Source: DATJGR01 sp041739525 (lineage in GTDB: Bacteria > Pseudomonadota > Gammaproteobacteria > Pseudomonadales > Azotimanducaceae). Taken from it: a DNA stretch of 64,000 nucleotides. The position numbers and the translations under genes are program-made. This document shows positions 7,860 to 16,314 of the stretch, in pieces. Location: the NCBI GenBank assembly GCA_041739525.1, contig JBGSNQ010000181.1:1-64000 (forward strand), written 5' to 3'. The first letter of the stretch is position 1. Each line of letters begins with the position of its first letter. The notes under the pieces were generated by a model. The model was not told the origin of the DNA. It saw nothing but the letters and a program-made list of their open reading frames with translations, and did no database searches.

Positions 7860-9005
7860 TCAGCGACGATAGTTGAACGACGACTCGGTATCTTCGAGCG
7901 TGAGGTTGCCGGCCGCTGCCGCAAGCGACTCCTGCCCCGCGGCATCCGCGCCAAGTTTGATCATCAGGCGCAAGTCGTTTGCCGAGTCGGCATGCGTGAG
8001 CGCCGCGTCGTACGAGATCTCGCCTGCGCTGTACAGACGATAGAGGCCCTGGTCGAACGTCTGCATGCCGAGTTCGGTGGACTTGGTCATCAGTTCTTTC
8101 AGCAGATGCACTTCGCCTTTGCGAATGTGGTCGGCCATCAAGGGGGTGTTGATGAGCACTTCCACCGCCGCGCGGCGACCCTGACCGTCGATGGTGGGGA
8201 TCAGCTGCTGCGCGATGATCGCCTTCAGGTTCAGCGACAGATCCATCCAGATCTGATCGTGCCGATCGCTCGGGAAGAAGTGAATGATGCGGTCGAGCGC
8301 CTGGTTGGCGTTGTTGGCGTGCAACGTGCACAAGCACAGGTGGCCCGTTTCTGCGAACGTTACCGCCTGCTCCATCGTTTCGCGCTGCCGCACCTCGCCG
8401 ATCATGATGACGTCGGGCGCTTGTCGCAGTGTGTTCTTCAGCGCCACTTCGAAACTGTCAGTGTCCATGCCGACTTCGCGTTGCGTAATGATGCAGCCAC
8501 GATGCTGGTGGATGTATTCGATCGGATCTTCGATGCTGATGATATGGCCACTGGAATTTTCATTGCGGTGGCCGATCATCGCCGCGAGCGACGTCGACTT
8601 ACCGGTTCCGGTGGCACCCACGAAGATGATCAATCCCCGCTTCGTCATCGCGAGCTGTTCGAGAATCGGCGGCAGACCCAACTCGGCAACCTTCGGAATG
8701 TTCACCTCGATCCGCCGCAACACCATGCCGATCAGGTTGCGCTGATAGAAGGCGCTTACGCGGAACCGGCCGAGGCCGCGCGTGTTGATCGCGAAGTTGC
8801 ATTCGTGATCGCGCTTGAACGCGTCCTGCTGATCTTTATTCATTACGCCGAGCACGATCTCGCGCGACTGTTCGGGCGACAGCGCGTTTTTCGATGCGGC
8901 GAACAACTTGCCGTTGATCTTGATCGTCGGCGGACGACCGGCGGTGATGAAGAGGTCGGACGCCCCTTTCTCGACCACCAGCTTCAATAACTTATCGAAC
9001 TCCAT
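7860..9005 (-). CDS. pilU: PilU, PilT-paralogous type IV pilus ATPase
   Basis: Hexameric secretion-type ATPase of 381 residues that assists PilT in pilus retraction. Walker A is GATGTGKST (130-138); the Asp box/IEDPIEY segment follows (~157-163), then the Walker B-like VIMIGEVRQRETM and the His box LCTLHANNANQALDRI. PilU-specific traits are the MEFDKLLKLVVEKGASDLF start, HQHRGCIITQREVGMD and the long C-terminal tail beyond the PilT end. It lies 8 bases downstream of pilT, the same order as in Pseudomonas, and is presumably co-transcribed. No missing catalytic residue was noticed. Confidence 0.95.
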   Translation of the reverse strand: MEFDKLLKLVVEKGASDLFITAGRPPTIKINGKLFAASKNALSPEQSREIVLGVMNKDQQDAFKRDHECNFAINTRGLGRFRVSAFYQRNLIGMVLRRIEVNIPKVAELGLPPILEQLAMTKRGLIIFVGATGTGKSTSLAAMIGHRNENSSGHIISIEDPIEYIHQHRGCIITQREVGMDTDSFEVALKNTLRQAPDVIMIGEVRQRETMEQAVTFAETGHLCLCTLHANNANQALDRIIHFFPSDRHDQIWMDLSLNLKAIIAQQLIPTIDGQGRRAAVEVLINTPLMADHIRKGEVHLLKELMTKSTELGMQTFDQGLYRLYSAGEISYDAALTHADSANDLRLMIKLGADAAGQESLAAAAGNLTLEDTESSFNYRR

Positions 9006-9013
9006 CGGTCACC

Positions 9014-10048
9014 TCAGAAGCTCTCTGGGATCTTCGCTATTTCACGCGCCGTTTCACGGCCAATGACGCGGCGCTGCACGAGCCCATGCAGACACTGGTC
9101 GAGCGTCTGCATGCCGGTGGCGGCGCTGGTCTGAATGGCCGAGTACATCTGTGCCACCTTGCCTTCGCGAATCAGGTTTCGAATGGCCGGTGTCGCAATC
9201 ATGATTTCGTGCGCCGCGACGCGCCCACCGTTCACGCGCTTCAACAGCGTTTGCGATATGACGGCCTGCAGCGATTCGGAGAGCATCGACCGCACCATGT
9301 CTTTTTCTTCGGCTGGGAACTGGTCGATGATCCGGTCGATGGTCTTCGACGCCGAGGTGGTGTGCAACGTTGCGAACACGAGGTGTCCCGTCTCGGCCGC
9401 GGTGAGCGCGAGGCGTGTCGTGATCAGGTCGCGCATCTCGCCTACGAGAATGACATCGGGGTCTTCCCGCAACGCCACCCGCAACGCTTCAGAGAAGCCG
9501 TGAGTATCGCGGTGCACTTCGCGTTGGTTGACGAGGCACTTCTTGCTCTCATGAACGAACTCGATCGGATCTTCGATCGTCAGAATGTGCTGGTAGCGGT
9601 TGTCGTTGATGAAGTCGACCATCGCGGCCATCGTCGTGCTTTTGCCCGAGCCCGTCGGGCCGGTTACGAGCACCAGTCCGCGCGGAGCCATCGAAACGTC
9701 TTTGAAGACCTGTCCCATGCCGAGGTCTTCCATCGTGAGTACCTTCGATGGAATCGTTCGGAATACCGCGCCGGCACCGCGGTTCTGGTTGAACGCGTTG
9801 ACACGAAAACGCGCCACACCAGGAACTTCGAACGAAAAGTCGGTCTCCAGGAATTCCTCGTAGTCCTTCCGCTGCTTGTCGTTCATGATCTCGTAGACGA
9901 GCGCATGAACTTCACGGTGTTCGAGAGGAGGCAGGTTGATTCGCCGTACGTCGCCATCGACGCGGATCATCGGCGGCAACCCCGCCGACAAGTGCAGGTC
10001 AGATGCGCCCTGCTTGGCGCTGAAAGCGAGAAGCTCGGTGATATCCAT
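9014..10048 (-). CDS. pilT: PilT, type IV pilus retraction ATPase
   Basis: Retraction motor of type IV pili, 344 residues, acting at the inner-membrane base of the machine. The start MDITELLAFSAKQGASDLHL is nearly the Pseudomonas sequence, which fixes the ATG at 10048 (an upstream frame to 10198 is not conserved). Walker A is VTGPTGSGKST, followed by ILTIEDPIEFVHES, the catalytic Glu in ILVGEMRDL, the His box FATLHTTSASKTIDR, and the AIRNLIREGKVAQM motif required for retraction. One oddity: after GEMRDL the residues are ITTRLAL, where PilT normally has ETIRLAL. Transcribed with pilU; divergent from yggS across a 155-base gap with a weak TACTAT-type -10 near 10115-10120. Confidence 0.96.
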   Translation of the reverse strand: MDITELLAFSAKQGASDLHLSAGLPPMIRVDGDVRRINLPPLEHREVHALVYEIMNDKQRKDYEEFLETDFSFEVPGVARFRVNAFNQNRGAGAVFRTIPSKVLTMEDLGMGQVFKDVSMAPRGLVLVTGPTGSGKSTTMAAMVDFINDNRYQHILTIEDPIEFVHESKKCLVNQREVHRDTHGFSEALRVALREDPDVILVGEMRDLITTRLALTAAETGHLVFATLHTTSASKTIDRIIDQFPAEEKDMVRSMLSESLQAVISQTLLKRVNGGRVAAHEIMIATPAIRNLIREGKVAQMYSAIQTSAATGMQTLDQCLHGLVQRRVIGRETAREIAKIPESF

Positions 10049-10203
10049 AGCAGTAGCAATCCCTTTCTGCGCGTGCTCTCCGTAGGTGAGAGAGTCCGTG
10101 GAGAGTGCCCGTATAGTATTACCTCCCCCCACGGTTGCACATGGCCGATGGATGACGCTCTCACCCTGCATCGCTAAACTGCGACGCCGTTTACACAACC
10201 ACC

Positions 10204-10905
10204 ATGCACTCGATCAGCAACCACGTAACCGCCGTCCAGATACGCGTTGCAGAAGCCGCCCAACGAAATGGTCGTGTACGCGACTCGATCCGGCTGGTCG
10301 GCGCATCCAAGACGCAATCTGCCGAGACGATTCGAGCGGCGGCGTCCTGTGGCATCACCGAATTCGGCGAGAATTATTTGAACGATGCACTGCCGAAAAT
10401 CGACGCACTTCGCGACCTGCCGTTGCAGTGGCATTTCATCGGGGCGATTCAGTCGAACAAGACGCGCGACATCGCACGCCACTTTCAGTGGGTGCAGACG
10501 CTCGATCGCACCAAGATCGCACAGCGTTTGTCGGATCAACGCCCTGAAAGTGCCGATGCCCTCGACGTGTTGATTCAGATCAACATCGACGATGAACCAC
10601 AGAAGGCGGGTATCGGGCCGGACGCTCTGGCAGAATTCGCGCCGCACGTGTTGAAGTTGCCGCGTATCCGTCTGCGCGGACTCATGTCGATTCCACGCCC
10701 TGAAACCGATCCGCTGGCACAACGCACCGCGTTCCGTCGGATGCGCGAGTTGTTCGAGCGTGCGAAGCCAGTGGGCGCAACGCATTGGGATACATTGTCG
10801 ATGGGCATGACACAGGACTTCGAAACCGCGATTGCGGAGGGCGCGACCATGATCAGAATCGGCACGGCACTCTTTGGACCGCGCGGAGCACGCGGCGATG
10901 ACTGA
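10204..10905 (+). CDS. yggS: YggS/PLPBP, pyridoxal-phosphate homeostasis protein
   Basis: PLP-binding alanine-racemase-fold protein of 233 residues, without known catalytic activity, that buffers pyridoxal phosphate in the cytosol. The PLP lysine is Lys36 in LVGASKTQS. Further family motifs are EFGENYLNDA, WHFIGAIQSNKTRDIA, QINIDDEPQKAGI, GLMSIPRP and LSMGMTQDFETAIAEGATMIRIGTALFG-type C-terminal phosphate-binding loop. It begins the long plus-strand operon with proC and yggT, the standard gammaproteobacterial arrangement. The 3' end overlaps proC by 8 bases. Confidence 0.95.
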   Translation: MHSISNHVTAVQIRVAEAAQRNGRVRDSIRLVGASKTQSAETIRAAASCGITEFGENYLNDALPKIDALRDLPLQWHFIGAIQSNKTRDIARHFQWVQTLDRTKIAQRLSDQRPESADALDVLIQINIDDEPQKAGIGPDALAEFAPHVLKLPRIRLRGLMSIPRPETDPLAQRTAFRRMRELFERAKPVGATHWDTLSMGMTQDFETAIAEGATMIRIGTALFGPRGARGDD

Positions 10906-11716
10906 CAAAATCGCCTTCATCGGCGCCGGCAATATGGCGAAAAGCCTCGTCGGCGGACTTCTGCGGCACGGCTACCCGGCAGCAGCGATCGTTGCCGCCG
11001 ACCCCGATTCTTCCCAACGAGCCGGCATGGCCGCGCTAGGCGTTGCAGTCCTCGATTCCAACGCACGCGCAGTGGAGCGAGCCGCGTCGATCGTGCTGGC
11101 AGTAAAACCGCAAGTGATGCGCAGCGTCGTGCAGGATCTCAATAGCGCGCTGCGCTCCGACCAGCTGCTGATCTCGATCGCGGCGGGAGTTCCGAGTAAC
11201 GCGCTGGCGCGATGGTCGCCAAAGGGCGTCGGCATCGTTCGTTGCATGCCGAACACACCTGCGCTCTACGGTGCCGGCGTTACTGCGTTGTTTGCCAACG
11301 AGCACGTCACGGCGCAGCAGGCAACAGCGGCGGAGTCCATTCTCGCGGCCGCCGGTCACGTCATCTGGGTTAAGCAGGAATCGGCGATCGACGCCGTTAC
11401 CGCGGTTTCGGGAAGCGGGCCCGCGTACTTCTTCTACCTCATGGAAGCGATGATCGACGCCGGCATCGCGCTGGGTCTCGACGCAGAGACTGCGCGCACG
11501 CTCACGCTCAAAACCGCCTATGGCGCTGCGGTGATGGCGAACGAAAGCGCCAGCACCCCCGCCGAGCTGCGTCGCAACGTTACTTCCCCAGGTGGTACAA
11601 CCGAACGCGCAATCTCGGTTCTCGACGGTGGGCAGGGCCGAACTCTGATCGAACGGGCTGTGCGTGAAGCGGGACAGCGGTCGGTTGAACTGGCGAAGGA
11701 GTTCGCCGCTCAGTGA
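10898..11716 (+). CDS. proC: Pyrroline-5-carboxylate reductase
   Basis: NAD(P)H-dependent reductase that makes L-proline from pyrroline-5-carboxylate, 272 residues. The Rossmann loop is FIGAGNMAKSLVGG (residues ~6-19), VKPQVM and GVPSNALARW follow, then RCMPNTPALYGAG and the C-terminal signature with AVSGSGPAYFFYLMEAMIDA and TSPGGTTERAISVL. The ATG at 10898 gives MTDKIAFIGAGNM and overlaps the yggS stop, indicating translational coupling; the slightly longer frame from 10874 lies further inside yggS. Family length and operon position are both as expected. Confidence 0.96.
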   Translation: MTDKIAFIGAGNMAKSLVGGLLRHGYPAAAIVAADPDSSQRAGMAALGVAVLDSNARAVERAASIVLAVKPQVMRSVVQDLNSALRSDQLLISIAAGVPSNALARWSPKGVGIVRCMPNTPALYGAGVTALFANEHVTAQQATAAESILAAAGHVIWVKQESAIDAVTAVSGSGPAYFFYLMEAMIDAGIALGLDAETARTLTLKTAYGAAVMANESASTPAELRRNVTSPGGTTERAISVLDGGQGRTLIERAVREAGQRSVELAKEFAAQ

Positions 11717-11780
11717 CACACGCCACATCGTTAGACAGAATCGGCAGCGGCATCTCGAAGTAGCGTCAGGACTGTATTGA

Positions 11781-12335
11781 ATGAACCCACTTGTCTTCAT
11801 CGTCGACACAGTCTTCGACGTCGTCTGTTTTCTGTTTCTCGCCCGCATGATCCTTCAAGCAAGCCGCGCCGATTTCTACAACCCGATATCGCAGGGCATT
11901 GTTAAGGCCACCGATCCGATTCTTCGCCCGTTGCGCATGGTGATACCGGGTTATCGTAACCTCGACTTTTCTGCGTTTCTGGCCGCCTGGTTGATCAAGG
12001 TCCTGGCACACACGATGACCATCGGAATTCAGTCGCAATACATGCCCGGGATCGCTCAGCTGTTCGGCATCGGACTCTTCGACACTCTCCGGTTGCTGCT
12101 CACCGTGTACTGGTTCGCGTTGATCGTCGTGATCGTGCTGAGCTTTCTCGCGCCCGGCTCGTATCATCCGGCCGCTGCGCTGCTATCGCAGGTTACGGAA
12201 CCGATCCTCGCGCCGGCTCGAAGACTCATTCCACCGCTGGGTGGTCTCGATTTTTCGCCGATTCTCGTCTTCATGATCCTGATCCTCATCCGCGACTATC
12301 TGTTGCCGGCGATCTTCACCAGCTTACTGACGTAA
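11781..12335 (+). CDS. yggT: YggT family integral membrane protein
   Basis: Membrane protein of 184 residues with two copies of the YGGT unit, each carrying a long hydrophobic helix pair: roughly residues 4-25 and 60-90 in the first, 105-130 and 155-180 in the second. Repeated signatures are NPISQGIVKATDPILRPLR in the first half and LLSQVTEPILAPARRLIPP in the second. The molecular function is not established; homologues affect osmotic tolerance and membrane integrity. It follows proC by 64 bases and precedes metX by 70, in the same order as Pseudomonas. Confidence 0.92.
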   Translation: MNPLVFIVDTVFDVVCFLFLARMILQASRADFYNPISQGIVKATDPILRPLRMVIPGYRNLDFSAFLAAWLIKVLAHTMTIGIQSQYMPGIAQLFGIGLFDTLRLLLTVYWFALIVVIVLSFLAPGSYHPAAALLSQVTEPILAPARRLIPPLGGLDFSPILVFMILILIRDYLLPAIFTSLLT

Positions 12336-12405
12336 CCCGCACGGCTGCGCGCCAGCGACAATCTGTTGTTGGGGTTTCGGCCGTTGCTTTAGACTCCGCC
12401 GTCCT

Positions 12406-13554
12406 ATGCAAGACCGCATCCCTGCCGATTCCGTTGGGCTCGTTACGCCGCAGAAACTAGCTTTCGACAAGCCTGTTTCGCTGTTGTGCGGACGTGTCTT
12501 GCCGCGCATGGATCTCGTCTACGAAACCTATGGCGAACTGAATGCTGCGCGTTCAAACGCGGTGCTCATCTGTCACGCGCTTTCGGGACATCACCATGCG
12601 GCCGGGTATCACAGCACCGAAGACGAGCGGCCCGGCTGGTGGGACAACTGCATCGGTCCCGGCAAGCCAATCGACACGAATCACTTCTACGTGGTGAGCC
12701 TCAACAATCTCGGTGGCTGCAACGGCAGCACCGGGCCCCGTTCAATCAATCCGGAAACGGGCCGAGTTTACGGACCTGATTTCCCCGTAGTGACAGTGAG
12801 GGACTGGGTCGCGACGCAAGCCATTTTGGCGGCTGCGCTCGGCATCGCTCGCTGGGCCGCCATCATCGGCGGTAGCCTCGGCGGAATGCAGGCGATGCAG
12901 TGGGCGATCGACTTTCCGGACCGCGTCGCGCACGCGGTGTTGATCGCTTCGGCATCTAGACTGTCGGCACAGAACATCGCGTTCAACGAAATCGCACGAC
13001 AGGCGATCGTCTCCGACCCCGAGTTCCATGGGGGACGCTATCTCGATACTGCGAACAATCCGGCGCGCGGCCTCATGCTGGCTCGCATGCTCGGACACGT
13101 CACGTATCAATCTGACGATGGCCTGCGCGACAAATTCGGTCGCGAGTTGAAGTCGGGCGATCTTGCCGCCGCGGGCGACGTGCAGTTCCAAGTAGAGAGC
13201 TATCTGCATCATCAAGGCCGCTCGTTCTCGCAGCGATTCGATGCGAACACCTATCTGCTGATGACGCGCGCGCTCGACCATTTCGACCCTGCGCGCGATT
13301 TCGACGACGACCTCGTTGCCGCGTTGAAGCGTGCGCAGAGCGATTTCCTGGTGCTCTCGTTCACTACTGACTGGCGCTTCGCACCGGCGCGCTCCAAGGA
13401 AATCGTCGACGCACTGATCGCGGCACGCAAGAACGTAGTCAGTGCGGTCATCGATACACCGCACGGACACGACGCTTTCTTACTTCAGGTGCCCCGCTAC
13501 TTCAGCGTGTTGCACGCGTATCTGCGACGCGTAGCCGAACAAGTGAACGCGTGA
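12406..13554 (+). CDS. metX: MetX, homoserine O-acyltransferase (probably succinyl-specific)
   Basis: Alpha/beta-hydrolase that activates homoserine for methionine synthesis, 382 residues. The catalytic triad can be placed: Ser157 in IIGGSLGGMQAMQW, Asp322 in SFTTDWRF, His355 in PHGHDAFL. HALSGHHHAAGY (57-68) and LNNLGGCNGSTGPRSINP (99-116) line the active site. The sequence is very close to Pseudomonas MetX, which uses succinyl-CoA; I infer O-succinyltransferase activity, although the family also contains acetyl-CoA users. The ATG at 12406 yields MQDRIPADSVGLVTPQ, the usual beginning. It overlaps metW (TGATG), the standard metX-metW pair. Confidence 0.94.
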   Translation: MQDRIPADSVGLVTPQKLAFDKPVSLLCGRVLPRMDLVYETYGELNAARSNAVLICHALSGHHHAAGYHSTEDERPGWWDNCIGPGKPIDTNHFYVVSLNNLGGCNGSTGPRSINPETGRVYGPDFPVVTVRDWVATQAILAAALGIARWAAIIGGSLGGMQAMQWAIDFPDRVAHAVLIASASRLSAQNIAFNEIARQAIVSDPEFHGGRYLDTANNPARGLMLARMLGHVTYQSDDGLRDKFGRELKSGDLAAAGDVQFQVESYLHHQGRSFSQRFDANTYLLMTRALDHFDPARDFDDDLVAALKRAQSDFLVLSFTTDWRFAPARSKEIVDALIAARKNVVSAVIDTPHGHDAFLLQVPRYFSVLHAYLRRVAEQVNA

Positions 13555-14150
13555 TGCGACCCGACATATCCATCATTGCGGACCTCGTTACCGCCGATTC
13601 GCGCGTTCTCGACCTCGGCTGCGGGGACGGCGAGTTGCTCGCGCATCTGCGGCACACCAAAGGTGTCAACGGCTACGGCCTCGAGATCGATCCGGACATG
13701 ATCACGAGTTGCATCACGGCCGGCGTCAACGTGATCGAACAGGACCTCGACGAGGGTCTGACGAATTTCCCGAGCGACAGCTTCGATCTCGTCGTGATGA
13801 CCGACACATTGCAAAGCGTCAAGCGACCCGATGTGATGCTCGACGAGATGTTGCGCATCGGACGCGAATGCATCGTGACGTTTCCCAACTTCGCACACTG
13901 GCGCTGCCGGCTGTATCTCGCTTCGCGAGGCCGGATGCCTGTGGCGAAACACCTGCCGCATCGCTGGTACGACACACCGAACATCCATCTGTGCACGTTC
14001 GCCGACTTCGAGGCGTTGTGCGCGACGAAGCACCTGCGGGTGATCAAACGCCTCGTTGTCGACAGCGACTATGTGAACCACTCATTGATGAGCCAATTCC
14101 CGAACCTCATGGGAACCACAGCCTTCTATCACCTGGGGCGTCCGCAATGA
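13554..14150 (+). CDS. metW: MetW, methionine biosynthesis protein, SAM-methyltransferase fold
   Basis: MetW (198 residues) works with MetX; in several species it is required for, or stimulates, homoserine acyltransfer. The class I methyltransferase core is seen in VLDLGCGDGELLAHL (residues ~17-31), GYGLEIDPDMI, and DLVVMTDTLQSVKRPD; later FPNFAHWRCRL and LPHRWYDTPNIHLCT are MetW-specific. ATG 13554 shares its A with the metX TGA stop; a GTG one codon earlier (13551) is equally possible. The gene ends in an ATGA overlap with the DUF4426 gene. Confidence 0.94.
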   Translation: MRPDISIIADLVTADSRVLDLGCGDGELLAHLRHTKGVNGYGLEIDPDMITSCITAGVNVIEQDLDEGLTNFPSDSFDLVVMTDTLQSVKRPDVMLDEMLRIGRECIVTFPNFAHWRCRLYLASRGRMPVAKHLPHRWYDTPNIHLCTFADFEALCATKHLRVIKRLVVDSDYVNHSLMSQFPNLMGTTAFYHLGRPQ

Positions 14151-14575
14151 TCCGCCGAGCATTCATATCGATGATCTTCCTTTTCGCGCTGCCGGCGGCG
14201 GGCGATCAGTTCAAGTCGTTCAACGGCGTCAATGTTCACTACATCGTACTGAACACGTTGTTCCTGGAGGCGGACATCGCAACTCGTTACAACGTGGTGC
14301 GCGCCAGCGATCGCGCCATTCTCAATCTGTCGGTTATCGACGAGAAAGGGGTGGCGTTGCAGGGGGAAGTTACGGGAACGACGATCAATCTGCTCAGCCA
14401 GACGGCGCCGTTGCAGTTCTCGCAGATCAAGGAAGGCGATGCGATCTACTACATCGCACCCCTGCGACATGCAGACCAGGACGTGTTGCGCTTCAGAGTG
14501 ACGATCTCGGTTCCCGGTCGCCCGCCGATGGAGTTGCAGTTCCAACAACAGGTGTTCGCAGGCGTGGCTAAGTGA
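14147..14575 (+). CDS. DUF4426 family exported protein
   Basis: A 142-residue protein with an apparent Sec signal peptide (MIRRAFISMIFLFALPAAG) and a mature part beginning DQFKSFNGVNVHYIVLNTLF. The Y-HY-V-NT-FL and Y-VVRASDRAILNLSV segments are typical of DUF4426, found between metW and rdgB in Pseudomonas as well. Predicted mostly beta-stranded and periplasmic; no function is known. It is locked between metW (ATGA overlap at 14147-14150) and rdgB (GTGA overlap at 14572-14575), so it is translated as part of the operon. The longer open frame that begins at 13709 is an out-of-frame passage through metW. Confidence 0.88.
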   Translation: MIRRAFISMIFLFALPAAGDQFKSFNGVNVHYIVLNTLFLEADIATRYNVVRASDRAILNLSVIDEKGVALQGEVTGTTINLLSQTAPLQFSQIKEGDAIYYIAPLRHADQDVLRFRVTISVPGRPPMELQFQQQVFAGVAK

Positions 14576-15177
14576 ACGTGGTGCTCGCGAGCAGCAACGC
14601 GGGGAAGCTCAAAGAGCTGGATGCCGTGATGTCGTCGCTCGGCGTAACGCTTTGCGCGCAGGGACAGCTCGGCATATCGGATGCGGACGAAACCGCCATC
14701 ACCTTCGTCGAGAATGCACTGATCAAGGCACGGCATGCCGCCGCGTCCAGCAATCTGCCCGCGATCGCCGACGATTCCGGTCTGGTTGTGGCAGCACTCG
14801 GCGGCGCGCCGGGAGTATTGTCGGCGCGCTACGCCGGATTGCCGTCAGACTCGGCTGCGAACAACAGGAAGCTGGTAGGAGCACTAAACGGTGTGACCAA
14901 CCGAAGAGCCTATTTCTTCTGCTGCCTGGTGTTCCTGCGCGACGCCGAAGATCCGGCACCGCTCATTGCGTCCGCGACGTGGAGCGGATGTATCGTCGAT
15001 CAACCGGTTGGTGATCTGGGATTTGGATACGACCCGCACTTTCTCGTCGATGGTCTCGATCAAACTGCCGCGCAATTGCCGCCATCCATCAAGAACCGCA
15101 TCAGTCACCGTGGTAAAGCGGCCGCGCTCCTGGTCGATGAGATCCGTTCGGTCCTGGACGAGATGCACCGCACCTAG
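14572..15177 (+). CDS. rdgB: RdgB/HAM1, dITP/XTP pyrophosphatase
   Basis: House-cleaning nucleotide pyrophosphatase that removes dITP, dXTP and ITP, 201 residues. Substrate-binding motif LASSNAGKLKELDAV at residues ~4-18, catalytic/metal acidic residues in ADETAITFVENAL and IADDSGLVVAALGG, and the C-terminal GDLGFGYDPHFLV and ISHRGKAAALL motifs are all present. The GTG start at 14572 is supported by the 4-base overlap with the upstream stop and by the MNVVLASSN beginning. hemW follows 3 bases after its stop. Confidence 0.95.
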   Translation: MNVVLASSNAGKLKELDAVMSSLGVTLCAQGQLGISDADETAITFVENALIKARHAAASSNLPAIADDSGLVVAALGGAPGVLSARYAGLPSDSAANNRKLVGALNGVTNRRAYFFCCLVFLRDAEDPAPLIASATWSGCIVDQPVGDLGFGYDPHFLVDGLDQTAAQLPPSIKNRISHRGKAAALLVDEIRSVLDEMHRT

Positions 15178-15180
15178 GTC

Positions 15181-16314
15181 ATGTTACAAACGCCGCCGCT
15201 ATCACTGTACGTCCACTTTCCGTGGTGCGTACGGAAATGCCCTTACTGCGATTTCAATTCGCATCCGGCAAAGGGCGCGTTGCCGGAAGCGGCGTACATC
15301 GATCAACTGCTGCGTGATCTGGACGTGGATGTGAAATCCGTGCCGTACCGAACGATAGAGACGATCTTCATCGGCGGCGGTACGCCGAGCCTGATTTCCG
15401 GTCGCACCATTGCACGGTTGTTGCATGGCATCCGCGATCGAATGGCACTCGCCGCAGATGTAGAAGTAACACTCGAAGCAAATCCGGGTGCCGTCGATGA
15501 AGAGAATTTCGCTGCCTATCGAGCTGCGGGGGTCACTCGGCTATCGATCGGAGCGCAGTCATTCAGCTCAACGAACCTCGAGGCGCTCGGGCGGATCCAC
15601 AATCCCGACGACATCGAGCGCGCCGTCGCTGCGGCAAAGGCGGCGCGGTTCGAGCGCTTCAATCTCGATCTGATGCACGGCCTGCCAGGACAAACCGCAG
15701 ATGACGCAGTGAGCGACCTGCGAAAAGCGGAAGCGCTTGGCGCTTCGCACATCTCCTGGTACCAGCTGACCATCGAACCGCGCACGGAGTTCGCTCAGCA
15801 TCCACCAAAGTTCCCGGATGAGGATGAGCTTGGGGCGATCGAGTCGGCAGGGCTCGCAAACCTCGCCGCCGCCGGCTTGCGACGCTATGAAGTGTCGGCG
15901 TTTGCACACTCAGGTGAGGCGGCGCGACACAACGTCAACTACTGGATGTTCGGCGACTATCTCGGTATAGGTGCCGGTGCGCACGGCAAGATCACTTTTG
16001 CGAATCGCGACACGATCGTGCGCACCAGTAAGCCACTCGCACCGACGCGCTATCTCGGCTCTGAGTCCACGGAACTTCGTTCGGAGGCTGACATTTCCAT
16101 CGAGGCGCGCCCCGGCGAATTTCTGCTGAACGCATTGCGCCTGATCGACGGCGTAGATGCGCAGCTATTCGAGCAACGAGCAGGAGTGCCGCTGTCAGTG
16201 ATCGATGCAACATGGCAGAAGTTGCAGGCGCAGGGCCTCATGCAGGGTGATCGGCTGGCGGTAACCGAGCTCGGTCTCCGCTATCTCGATACCGTTGTCG
16301 GCGAGTTCATCTGA
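15181..16314 (+). CDS. hemW: HemW, radical-SAM haem chaperone
   Basis: Radical SAM protein of 377 residues, homologous to coproporphyrinogen III oxidase HemN but acting as a haem chaperone. The [4Fe-4S] cysteines are Cys16, Cys20 and Cys23 in WCVRKCPYCDFN. Also visible are IFIGGGTPSLI, EANPGAVD, RLSIGAQSF, FNLDLMHGLPGQT and the HemW motif RHNVNYW, with AHSGEAARHNVNYW replacing the HemN-specific N-terminus. HemW enzymes lack the HemN N-terminal extension, as here. Its stop overlaps the converging trmB stop by 8 bases. Confidence 0.95.
   Translation: MLQTPPLSLYVHFPWCVRKCPYCDFNSHPAKGALPEAAYIDQLLRDLDVDVKSVPYRTIETIFIGGGTPSLISGRTIARLLHGIRDRMALAADVEVTLEANPGAVDEENFAAYRAAGVTRLSIGAQSFSSTNLEALGRIHNPDDIERAVAAAKAARFERFNLDLMHGLPGQTADDAVSDLRKAEALGASHISWYQLTIEPRTEFAQHPPKFPDEDELGAIESAGLANLAAAGLRRYEVSAFAHSGEAARHNVNYWMFGDYLGIGAGAHGKITFANRDTIVRTSKPLAPTRYLGSESTELRSEADISIEARPGEFLLNALRLIDGVDAQLFEQRAGVPLSVIDATWQKLQAQGLMQGDRLAVTELGLRYLDTVVGEFI

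Noticed and set aside
12366..12395. TTGTTG-18-TAGACT promoter-like pair before metX, and the idea of a SAM-type riboswitch in the same gap.
   Set aside because: The pair would leave a leader of only about four bases, and the 70-base gap has no recognisable riboswitch core.
13709..14146. A long in-frame extension of the DUF4426 gene through metW.
   Set aside because: The extension is arginine-rich out-of-frame metW; the signal peptide at 14147 marks the real start.
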